Assembly (NCBI GenBank): GCA_014529385.2
Contig: CM043959.1
Coordinates: 88,562,029-88,626,028, forward strand
Length of the DNA stretch: 64,000 nucleotides
Origin: Adiantum capillus-veneris
Lineage: Eukaryota > Streptophyta > Polypodiopsida > Polypodiales > Pteridaceae
Direction of reading: 5' to 3'
Position 1 is the stretch's first letter; the number at the start of each line of letters is the position of its first letter. The notes under the pieces were generated by a model. It worked only from the letters and a program-made list of their open reading frames with translations. It was not told the origin of the DNA and searched no databases. This document shows positions 23,541 through 33,146 of this stretch, piece after piece. A program made the translations under genes and the position numbers.

Positions 23541-24131
23541 GTTTTTCAGTTTATAGCCATGTTTTTCCCGTCTTGACCATATTGGTTTTATGAAACCACT
23601 TTTGGGTACTTCCTCTGACTGACATCTGTTGTTGCCTTGATTCTGGATGATTTGTGTCTGAAAAGCACAACTTTGCCTAGCTCCCCACCAATTTTCATTC
23701 GTTTTTGAATCTATCTGATAGGGGAAATTGGTCCAGGTAATTTGCACAACTTTGCAGGTACTCTTTTGCTTTGTTTTGACCACAATTACACCTTTAATGT
23801 TACATCTCCTTGATGCTTGTCTTTCACTTTCTTCCGGACTCCCTTTTGTTTCAGCTGGCTATGGAATAGAGCCCTAAGAAGTTCCAATTGCTGCTCTATC
23901 CAATGGGGTAGCTTCATATTCTTCTCCCGACCCTACTCCATAAGTCTTTTGGTAGAAACATACCATTTCTCCTTTGATTACTACCGAATGACCATTTCTA
24001 GATTGAAGGTAACAAACCATGAGGATTTGATGGTTTTAAAAGCTCTTTTTGTGACTATTTCTGCATGGTCAAACATACTTTTGCATCCCCCAGCTAGTGA
24101 ACAACTCTTGCCCTAATTTTATCATCAAGAT

Positions 24132-24265
24132 ACATGGATTGCGATCCATGTTGGGAAGCATTTTGAAATTCCAACTAGTGGAGGTTTTTCCTGGACACAT
24201 GGGGATGCTACTATACAATTTTTTCTAATTTTAGGGTTTGGGAAACATGGATCGCGATCCATGTT
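24132..24265. repeat. Pair of GGATCGCGATCC palindromes
   Basis: 24244-24265 is a perfect 22-bp palindrome with half-site AACATGGATCG. 24132-24151 is a 20-bp near copy with one central mismatch. They lie 112 bp apart. Confidence 0.9.
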
Positions 24266-24561
24266 CCACCACCTTTTGCAATTGTGTTTGCATCCATTGA
24301 TTCTGCAAGTTACCAGGGTTTTGATGATGAAAAGTTTTTTATTTTGGGTGAGTTTTGAATTCCCCCATTGGCCTTGACAATTTGCAAATTTTGTGATTTT
24401 AATCTGCTCTGATCTGTTGTTTTTGGTATTTTTTGTGCAATGGGGCATATACACAAATGTTCTTGTAGGGTTAATGATCATACCTGTCAAATCCGGTGTA
24501 GTAAGAGCTATCGAGGTGGTCACAGCGACGGGTAGAAACAAAGTAGAAAACCCTATGCTTC

Positions 24562-24565
<4 letters not shown>

Positions 24566-24604
<39 letters not shown>
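24566..24604. repeat. (CT)n microsatellite
   Basis: About 19 uninterrupted CT units. Confidence 0.97.
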
Positions 24605-24606
<2 letters not shown>

Positions 24607-25419
24607 GCAATTGATCTTATGTTGCCCCATTTGGCTATATGTTCCCAATCTACCCGGACTGCCCCATTCATACTTACCCCATTGATCATATCTTGCTATT
24701 CATACCACTTGTAGTTTGAACCATTCTTCATTCTGATATTCAGTCAACAAACGGCCTTCAATCTGCAGTTTTGATCCTTTAGAAGTTGGCTCAAAATCCG
24801 TCGTGTGCCGAATCTTTCCATATTTGCCATGTTCAAAGCCCTTGCTACTTTGTAGTTTTGGTGTTTGCTTTCAAAAGTCAATTCTGACTTTCTTGGCCCA
24901 ACTTATTAATTTTGGTTGATTATTTGTCGTTTTTAGCTTTTTGGTAAAGGAAAATAATTTACAATTATTATTAGTTGGCCAAAAATTTTACCAAAATTAG
25001 TGTAATCTCTCATACATACATATTCTTAACTCGGCATTTAGATGGTGTCAATATGGCTCCTGATTATGCATGTATGAGTTATAAGGTTCTGAAAAACTGT
25101 TAAAGGAAAAGAAAAGAAAAATAAATAATTCTAATATATACAAAATGATAATCTTGTTGCATTTCCCCCCCTTCCTAGAGTGATTCGCCCCAGATGAACA
25201 TGTGTCAGAGTGCATGGGAACAAAGTATGTGTCTATGCATAGCCGTATATTGTGGCTCTATGATGTGAATCAAGGATATGCATGTGGTAACAAAATGTTG
25301 TGCAAGATATGGGTTCTGAACAATAAGTTTAGTGGTTTTTGATGGTGAGGTTATGTTGAAGCTACGTGGTCCAAACAGAAGTAATTGTAGAAGATGCACC
25401 CTTTGTTTGACAGTGGCCT

Positions 25420-26313
25420 CTAGAAGTTGTGACCCTGCCTTGTCTTGTGATTGAGGGCTCTATTTTGGTCGCCACTAGAATTGCTTGGATGTGGTCTTAA
25501 TTGTTGAGGCATCCCGTAAGCGAGTCTGTTTTGGTTTCCATACCCACCTGATTTCTTTTGGTTGTCGATGTTGAGATTGGATTGGCCTAGGTTGCTTGAC
25601 AAAAGCCTTGGGCAGTTTTTCAAGGTTGGGTTTCTATTGATGTATCATGGGTGGACTTGCATTGCCATGTCGTTTGGGTATCCATAATTTCTTTGGATTG
25701 GTTTGCATAATGGACTTTTTTACCCAAATTTTCTTGACCATCGTTGGATTGGATCAGGTGGCGATTGGAGAGGTTCCCATACATGGTCTAATTGTACAAA
25801 GGGTGTGGCAAAAGATTGTTCATCTTGCCTAAGCTGCAAAGCATTATCATGTCAGTTTGGTGTGGCTTGATAAATGTGCATCCACTGTACTCCCAGAATA
25901 ACTGCTTCGTTAAAATTTTTATCCTAGATCACATGAAACTGATGAGGATAAATTGTTCCATCAACAATTATTGGTAAATTTACATGTCCCAGACTATCCA
26001 TTGTGCCTTTGTTTGCCACTTTGAACCCCATAGTATTTGGCGTTAGAGGTTTCTTTGTTAATTTCCTGAAAGTGGAGTAGTTGACAATATTTTCTCTTGC
26101 CGTAGTGTCCACTAATGCACGCTCGGTGGTGCCATCGGCAAGCTGCAGCATAATGCATAAATCCATGCCACCTAACCGTGTAGCCTCCATTTGTGTTATG
26201 CTATTGGAGGGGAGTTGATACAATTGTTCAGTTGGGCCTTTCTCTAAAGGTTTGCATGTTCCTTCCACTTTAATATTCTGATTTTGGCTTCTTGTTATGC
26301 CTGTTCCCGAATG
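25420..26313 (-). pseudogene. Retropepsin-like domain and Gln/Asn-rich tail, in frame after gypsy-B integrase
   Basis: The integrase C-terminal frame ends at TGA (26316-26314; CGA would restore Arg) and the same frame continues. It reads through MEATRLGGMDLCIMLQLADG (about 26190-26131) to ALVDTTARENIVNYSTFRKL (about 26115-26056), which resembles a retropepsin active site ALVDTGA.ENIV with Gly changed to Thr. It then passes TAG (about 25926) and reads EAVILGVQWM, the second protease box (ILG..W). A Pro/Gln/Asn-rich stretch follows in the same frame down to 25420, with further TGA and TAA codons. It could be an extra domain of this family or a piece of a second element; the shared frame favours the first. 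Confidence 0.6.
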
Positions 26314-27353
26314 TCATGGGCTCGACTTCTGCGTTGATCTATGGCATGTATTGTTTGGAGTTCCTCTGGTGTCAGCGGAAGAATTAGGCACCTCCTCACC
26401 TGCCAATGTTGCAAGCTTGATGGTGCCACTTTGTGATATATCATGTATTACAAAAGGCCCCATCCCTCTCTTTTTGAGTTTTTTGGAGTATTGTTTAAGG
26501 GTATACACTAAAACTTAATACCCTTTTCGGAATTCCTTTTTCTAATCACATGTTGATCATGGAAAGCTTTCATTTTTCTTTTTTGAGCATATATCCTGGC
26601 TATCGCTCTTACTCTGGTTTCATCCAATTGCTCCAGGGTGTCTAGTCTCTCCAACAGCTCGTGTCCCGTCCATTGTAATTGTGTTGTGACTTGTAATGTT
26701 TTAATTAAGAATTCCATGGGTAGAATTGCATTAATCCCGAACACAAGGTTAAAAGGAGTTGTCTCAATGGAAGTTTCAAAAGCTACTCTGTAAGCCCATA
26801 ATGCAGTGTGTAGCTTTTGATCCCAATCATTTCTTGAATCACTAACTATTTTGGTGAGCACCATGCATAAGATTTTGTTGGTGCTCTTGGCTTGTCCGTT
26901 ATCTTGTGTGTGATAAGGTGCTAATTTGTGATGCATCACCATGAATTTGTCAAGTAAGCTTTCAATGACGTTTTTCAGAAAGTGTGTTCCCCTATCACTG
27001 ACTATTTCAATGGGTAGACCATATCTGGTAAAGATATGTTCAAAAAGGAACTGAGTTATAGTTCGTGCATCATTTTTCTATGGTTCCTTTGCTTCTGCCC
27101 ATTTGGTCATATAATCTGTTGCTACTATGATGTACTGTGCATGCAACCTATATGCAGTTGGTATGATGGGGCCAATAAAGTCGATGCCCCATATGGCAAA
27201 AGTGTGTACTCCCATCATTGGCCCTAATGTTATTTCATCTCTCCGTAGGGGTGGTTTTGTGCATTGACAGTCATCACATTGTTTGACATAGACCTCTGAA
27301 TCCCTAAACAGGGTTGGCCACCATATGCCTGAGTGAATTACTAGCTTTGCCAT
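26314..27353 (-). pseudogene. Gypsy-B integrase core and C-terminal domain
   Basis: Read down the minus strand: IHSGIWWPTLFRDSEVYVKQ followed by CDDCQ is the canonical plant gypsy integrase zinc finger. WGIDFIGPI (about 27195) carries the first catalytic Asp and DYMTKWAEA follows. The second Asp region lies in the gap 26943-27077, where the frame is shifted. The C-terminal half of the core reads HKLAPYHTQDNGQAKSTNKI with the Glu position occupied by Lys (NGQAKS for NGQAES). The C-terminal part has WAYRVAFETSIETTPFNLVF, then, after a shift near 26508, MGPFVIHDISQSG. It is inactive. Confidence 0.85.
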
Positions 27354-27441
27354 TTTATCAATAGATAGAGAAATGTCCCCCTGGCTGGCCCGAGTGTTCT
27401 TGTTCTAGGATAGAGAAATATTCGCTTTTCATAGCACACAA

Positions 27442-27852
27442 TCATAGTTGTTCATCCTTTTCCCACCTATACAGTTGGCTTGCAATTAGCAAATAATATT
27501 TTGCTTCTACTGCTACAGTTCTCATTCGTGCGTTACCCCACCCCTCTGGGAATGTCTTGTTTTTTAAGTACTTCGTTATGTGAGTACTACATTTGGGTGC
27601 TTGTACTACTCGAAACAGGGTGGCGTGTTCCACTGGAGGTTGCTTTGTACAGATATCACATGATTTGACATAAGTATGGACATTGTTTTTCATTTTCTTC
27701 CAGTAGACTCCTAGTCTCTTTAGTCTTTGGTAGGTTTGCGTTTCTCCATTTTGAAACCCCATATGTTGTATATGAGCCTGTTTGAGGTAGTATTTGTATT
27801 CTTCGTGTTGTACACATAGTCTCAAAATCCCATCCTTATCGTGCTTGTACAA
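27442..27852 (-). pseudogene. Extra HHCC zinc-finger block upstream of gypsy-B integrase
   Basis: The minus-strand frame reads LKQAHIQHMGFQNGETQTYQ, then a helix-like segment, then VKSCDICTKQ. This gives His-x3-His ... Cys-x2-Cys with integrase-like spacing. A linker then ends in HITKYLKNKTFPEGW and YYLLIASQLYRW, which in other gypsy integrases comes just before the canonical zinc finger. The canonical finger does follow at 27353. So two HHCC fingers appear in tandem. A stop and frameshift separate them now (27353-27442). Confidence 0.6.
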
Positions 27853-27907
27853 TCGTCCTGCTAGCTAAACGCTGGAGATTTCTTGTTCGATGTATTATTC
27901 ATGGGTG

Positions 27908-28036
27908 TCTTTCCATTTGTAATGATCTAATTGTGAGTAGAGGAATGACCTCTTTGCTCCACCTCGAAACCATTTCAATGTTAAACAAGTAGTCTTTCCA
28001 CCTGTAATGATCCGATTGTGAGTAGAGGAATGACCT
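27908..28036. repeat. Local duplication at the RT/integrase linker
   Basis: A segment of about 45 bp (TCTTTCCA..TGTAATGATC..ATTGTGAGTAGAGGAATGACCT) occurs at about 27908-27951 and again at about 27992-28036, an 84-bp step. It lies where RNase H would be expected; no RNase H motif remains. Confidence 0.85.
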
Positions 28037-28044
28037 ATAATGAC

Positions 28045-28876
28045 CTATACCATGAAGACATATTTTTCAGGGTTTAAGAAAATATGATAAGTTTTGCACT
28101 TTTTGAAGACTTTCCCTAGATGCGCTATGTGATCACTTCTCAGGTGAGAATGAACACAAAGATCATCCATGTATATCTCTAAAAATTGTCTGAGATATTC
28201 CTTGAATACATGACTCATTAGTCTTTGAAAAGTGGTAGGTGCATTGGTCTTAGGCCGAATGACATTACCCTGTATGCAAATATGTCCCACTTTGTTGCAA
28301 AAGTTGTCTTATGGTGATGTTCTGCTTTGATGGTTAACTAGTTGTACTATAGGACTCCTTCCTCGCAACTCTCTCACTAACATGATTTGTTATTGGTAGT
28401 GGATAGTTGTCCCGGCCGGTGGCAGTGTTTAACTGTTTGAGGTTTACACAGACACACAATTTTCCATTCTTTTTGGGTACTACCACAATTGGGGACACCC
28501 AATCAGTGTGTTCAATCTCATAGATAAACTCCACGTCCTTTAGTTTGTCTATCTCTTTCTTAATTTTCTTTGCAAGTGTCTCATTGTATGTATAAGGACG
28601 TTGTCTGTGTGGTCTGGCATCACTTTTAAGGGGTATCGTGTGCTGACAGATCTTTGGATCTATCCCCTTTAGGTCTTTGTATGACCAAGCAAACACATCT
28701 TTATACCATCTAAGTGTATCTATCAGAAGCGGGTCTTCTTCTTCGGTGAGGTATGTGGCACTATATGCCAATTTAGGTTTCTCACCTAGTTCTGTTAAGT
28801 TTATGCATTTGGACTTTTTAGGCCCATCATATGAAGTTCCAGGCTCTTTTGGCTCTCGTTTGGGTTTTGGCACCAT
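28045..28876 (-). pseudogene. Gypsy-B reverse transcriptase
   Basis: Minus-strand frame 28876-28334 has LRWYKDVFAWSYKDLKGIDP, KKIKKEIDKLKDVEFIYEIE, and DWVSPIVVVPKKNGKLCVCV followed by NLKQLN. After about 45 bp of damage, 28290-28045 reads TFQRLMSHVFKEYLRQFLEI with YMDDLCVHS, the catalytic YxDD box. About 50 residues of the palm between the two are lost or scrambled (28291-28333). The N-terminal part is well preserved. Confidence 0.88.
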
Positions 28877-29239
28877 AATTTTTCTATCTTGAATAGTGTA
28901 CTTCTTGTAGTGGGAAGGTGCATCAAATTTATCAAATTTATCATATATTCGTTGCTTTTTTGGAAATGCTCTCCATACTAGTAGTTTTTGTTTGTTCTTC
29001 TTTTTTCATTTTTGTTTTGTTTGAGTCAGGTTTCATGTACCTCTTGATATCCCATCTTTAAGGCAATCGATTACTTCAACCAACCTTAAGTACTGTGTTT
29101 TGTGGGTTAACAGAGGTATTGAGTATTCTTTCGTCTTGTTTTGTATGTTCGTGCATTTATTCCAATATCTATGTTGTCTTCAAGGATTTTGGTTTGGAAA
29201 ATCATGGTAGATCACTTGTCGATCCTTCCATTTGATGTT

Positions 29240-30380
29240 CTAATATGAGCTACTGGAAATCTCGTTGTCTGTGTTGTCCTCTAACAGCTTATCCGTGGAG
29301 TCTTGGAATGCTTCTTCATCTATTTGGTCAAGGTCTCTTATTGAGATCTCATCCACTATGCGTCGACAATCTGCAACCCCTTCCTTGTTAGGGAATTCCA
29401 ATTCTAATTTTGGATTTAGGCTGACACTCATCATCTGGAATGGAATGATATCATATCATTTCTCATCACACAGAATTTGGTCAGGGTCACCTCATTCACG
29501 CATACATCAAGATTGGCCAGTATCTGATGCCATCCAAAAGGTTCAAACATCTCTTTTGGAAAAGGCTTTGGTACATATGCCTCGTCTTGTGTTGACCTAT
29601 CATGAATGTAATCCTCTTTTTTTAAACTGCCACCTTCAGAAGCTTCACATGTCCAATTGTGAGCTTTGTTTTGCATCAAAGCCGGTATTTCTCCTTCTTG
29701 GTCAGTTGTGGAGTTTAGTTCCTCTCTTGGGGTTAGCTCCACATCTCTATAGCTATGGTGTGTGACACTGATCTTCGTAGTGACATCGTTGTTTCTTAGG
29801 TAGATGTAGTCATAACCCCAATCTTGTACCAATTTGAGCTGACGCATAAATGGTATGCCCAATATGATATCAAAATTACTGCTCTCATCGAAATTCATAA
29901 TGGTGAATGTGTGTTCATATGCAATTCCGCAAGAGGTTGCTATGATTTCCTCCAGAATGCCAATATGTCTCTCCAGATACCCGTCTGTTAATTAAAGTTT
30001 CATTCTAGTTTTTTGGAGAGCAGGTTTCCCCATCTTTTCCACATTTCTTTGGTGTCTATGGCTATTCCGGATCCACTATCCAATATTGCTATCGACTTTA
30101 TGTCTTTGTACATCACAAGCAGAGTAGTATTTCCTTGTTCTCCTTCACAATAATCTGCTACCTTGTTCACTAGCATTTGCTCATGTTTAACTTGTTTCGT
30201 GGTTTGGATATTCAGTGTTTTTGGAGAAGCATTTGGTGGCGGAATTACCAACCCTATTTTCTCCAAAAAAATTCCCACCTCTATCCAAAGATGAGGTCTT
30301 ATATGTAGTAACTCTGATAGAGTTAGCGTACAACGGATAGGGGATGACTTCAGCTCATGAAAAGTTTTGGTATCCATCAT
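29240..30380 (-). pseudogene. Gypsy-B protease and spacer
   Basis: The minus strand reads IAILDSGSGIAIDTKEMWKR (about 30088-30029), the aspartic protease active site DSGSG. After a stop and frameshift comes FDIILGIPFMRQLKLVQDWG (about 29875-29816), the second conserved protease box. The frame continues into an acidic linker (29434-29240, with RDLDQIDEEAFQDSTDKL) and toward RT. This is the canonical protease, separate from the second one after the integrase. Confidence 0.75.
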
Positions 30381-30460
30381 CTTAGGATTAGCCTTCCATG
30401 AGATGGTACTTTCTTTACCTCTAATCTGGTTTCATGGTTGCCAATAAATAAAGGTAAACT

Positions 30461-31854
30461 CTACAATGATTGAGGTTTGCTATCTTTCAATATCTTCGTG
30501 CCTGCATCACCATACAATGATACAACATCATTTGGGTAGAGATCATGTTCAAGGTGGATCTCTATGATAGGGGTTGAGTGAAGCGTTGCACTTCCATCTT
30601 TTTTGTTTCTGATATGCTCCCACAAATCCTGTGTCCATTGTTCTTCCACCTCAGGAATTGGCAGAGGTGCTTGCGAATACATTCGATATGTCGTATTGGC
30701 TACTATCCTCGTATCCGAGGGATTTTACTTTACAGAATCTGTTTGGTCTCCATCTCCAATTCCACGCTCCTTTAACTCTTGAATTTTCTCACGCGGATTA
30801 ACACCTCAATTTTTGGAGCAGTCGACGGAAGTAGTGGTTCCATAAGAGCTTGAGTTGCTTGGATGAGCTCCCTGCACATCTTTAACCTCTCTTTTTCATA
30901 CCTCGGATGAGGGTACGTTAGCCACCTACCCTCCCTGCACATCTTTAACCTCTCTTTTTCATACCTCGGATGAGGGTACGTTAGCCACCTACCCTCTTGG
31001 GTCTAGTTAGGCTTTAACCTAGCATTTTAAGCCTTTAAAATCAAAGACCTTGTCCACCAAGACAGATCCCCCCAATAGTATTGTTGATGGTTTTGCTACA
31101 TAATTGCCTTTTTCCTTAAGGTCTCTTTCCATCCTCAACTGCTCCTCGGTTTACAATAATTTGGTTTCCAAAGTTGTTTTTTCTTTCTCTCTTTTGGCTT
31201 TTATCTTGTCTCATATTGCCTTCTAGGATTTCCTAGGGGTTCTGACAGACACATTTTCTATCTTGGTTTGGTTGGCTGGGGCGTTCCTTGCATCCTCATG
31301 TGCTTGGACTCTTGTTATCGTGTTTATTGAAATGGCTGGTTCTGTTTTTGATCCACTTGATCTTGGTACAATTACAATTTTGTTCATGGTTGCTTTTCCC
31401 TTGTTATCAGGGTTTTTTGGACAATGCAGAATGAGATGGTCATTTGTACACCCTCACAAGACCTAAAAAGTTTGATTCGTTCCCTTTTATGTGGACAACT
31501 CCTTGCCCAATGATCACTACCGCATTCATAGCATGGTCCTACAGGTGGTGGAGAAGCTTGTGGAGCCCCCATCGGTTGCCCTATTCTAGGAGGATATACC
31601 CTAGGTTTGTAGTTCTGGTTTTCCATGAAAATAAGCATATTTTCATCGACCAAGTAATGGTTTTTTGTTGGTTGAGCTATGTATGAGGTCTCTAGAATCT
31701 CTTCCGGGACCATCCATGGAATTTGTCCCTCTGAAGCATATGCATTTCTATCAAACCCTCTCTCATAAGTATTTTCTAAATCTTCTCGGTATGAAACTAC
31801 ATGGACCATACTCTGATCAAAAGGTGCTTCTATGGGTTGAGAAATCCTTACCAT
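30461..31854 (-). pseudogene. Gypsy-B gag C-terminal and zinc-knuckle region
   Basis: The minus-strand frame 31854-31384 ends in a Pro-rich stretch followed by CYECGSDHWARSCPHKR, a CCHC knuckle (C-x2-C-x4-H-x4-C) of nucleocapsid type, at about 31533-31480. Downstream the frames are broken; 30682-30461 keeps an open piece with no motif. A 63-bp tandem duplication lies at 30868-30993. Confidence 0.7.
30868..30993. repeat. 63-bp tandem duplication
   Basis: 30868-30930 and 30931-30993 are nearly identical (CTCCCTGCACATC...GCCACCTACC), inside the gypsy-B gag region. 63 is a multiple of three, so it did not by itself shift the frame. Confidence 0.95.
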
Positions 31855-32037
31855 GGCCCTGTTTCCTAATTGTGTTATTTGGCCCTACTTGGTATCTTGG
31901 AGGGGGTGGAAACTCCTACCCTCCATGTGGCCCGTCTTGTCTCTCTCTAACATAGTTTTTATTATAGAAACATTCGTGGTTTTCATGGTTTGTCCATTTT
32001 TGTTCAGTAGCACACCACTTTAGTACATGCGGTACAT

Positions 32038-33029
32038 TTACTCCTGGACTCTATTGAAGGTTGGATGATCTCCTCCACAAGTGTCACATTTTTGGGTGGG
32101 TGGTTGTTGTGTGTTCGGGTTCGTCTTGTTTCCTTGGTTCATCCTTCTGATCACTTCCTCGATCATTTGATCAACATCCGGCATAGTTGGGTTTTGGTCG
32201 CCCAATTCCATTGTTGACTCACTAGTGGTTGAAGAGCTGCTACTCATCCCTTGATCTGTATCTTCTGTCACCTCTCCATATGCCTTGCAATTGTCTACCA
32301 GTAGATACAATGCCTCTTTCGTAACTTGCTCAAAAGTAACACATGCCTTTAAGTGCAAGTCTTTTTTGAGAGTGTCATTTTGCAATCCTTCTATGAAAAG
32401 GACTGACAGTCTCTCATCTTGAGGTAGTTCTCTAGCAAGGCATCTTTCTATGTATTGCTTGAAATGAAGTGAGGCTTCCTTCACCTTTTCCTTCTCCTTT
32501 TGTCTAAATGAATAGATCTGGGAGATAGTATTATGCTTAATTCCTCTCTTTGAGAATTCCTCAGAAAAGTCTTGGAGAAGTTTCTCAATACTTGGGAATT
32601 CTAGCCTGCTTAAAGATTGAAATTAGGTTAAAGCAGTTCTTTCTAAAGTCAACCCAAAACCTTCATATTGAGTATGGAAATCAGTTACTTGTTTGCTCTC
32701 AACACTTGTTTGAAGATCGAAACATGGGCATACGGATCTCCCGATCGACTATGCTTTTTGGGTACAAATTTTTCCACTTGAGATGGTGGCATGTGTCTCA
32801 ACTCCCTAACCATCCTCACCACCCCTGGTCCTCTTGGTGTGGTCTCTCTAGGTTCATAATCTCCCCTTGGCACTATAATTTGTATCCTATCTGCTATACG
32901 TTCATCAAGTTGATCTTGTGTAATAATCGGAGGGATTCTAGTTGTGTAAGTTACGTCAGGTGCCGCTTTGCCCCTATGTGTGTTCATAGAATCCCTAGAC
33001 CCTGTTGATCCCATAGACCCTATCTTCAA
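32038..33029 (-). pseudogene. Gypsy-B gag
   Basis: 33029-32685 is a basic N-terminal region (TRIPPIITQDQLDERIADRI). 32484-32038 holds the capsid-like core of plant gypsy gag (SLHFKQYIERCLARELPQDE, LSVLFIEGLQNDTLKKDLHL), a Ser-rich linker and CDTCGGDHPT, a half zinc knuckle. The segment between (32484-32685) is shifted. The 5' end is cut at about 33130 beside copia copy 5. Confidence 0.8.
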
Positions 33030-33146
33030 AAATCGTTCATGTCTAAAAAATCTTCCACTCTAGTTCTCCCTGGACTTATATGCCCAGTTTTTGGTCGCGT
33101 GTGAGTAGTCATGGTTTTCACTTCTTCTGGATTTATATAGTATTGG

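Larger units (their letters stand above)
23541..25164 (-). other. Non-coding; possible 3' LTR of gypsy-B
   Basis: No gene seen. On the minus strand the purine run AGGAAGGGGGGG (25176-25165) is followed by AAATGCAACAAG, which would suit a polypurine tract and an LTR start for the minus-strand gypsy-B. The far LTR end cannot be fixed, because the partner LTR is missing. The stretch contains two palindromes (24132-24151 and 24244-24265) and a (CT)n tract. Confidence 0.3.
25165..33130 (-). mobile_element. Ty3/gypsy element, family B, decayed
   Basis: Minus-strand order from the right: gag (33029-32038), zinc-knuckle region (31854-31384), protease (30380-29431), RT (28876-28045), two zinc-finger blocks (27852-27442 and 27353-27078), integrase core and C-terminus (27353-26314), and a protease-like C-terminal extension (26313-25860). 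This is gypsy order, with two additions. RNase H is missing. The 5' LTR and 5' end are absent, since copia copy 5 begins at 33147. The 3' LTR is only tentative. All frames carry stops and shifts. Confidence 0.85.
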
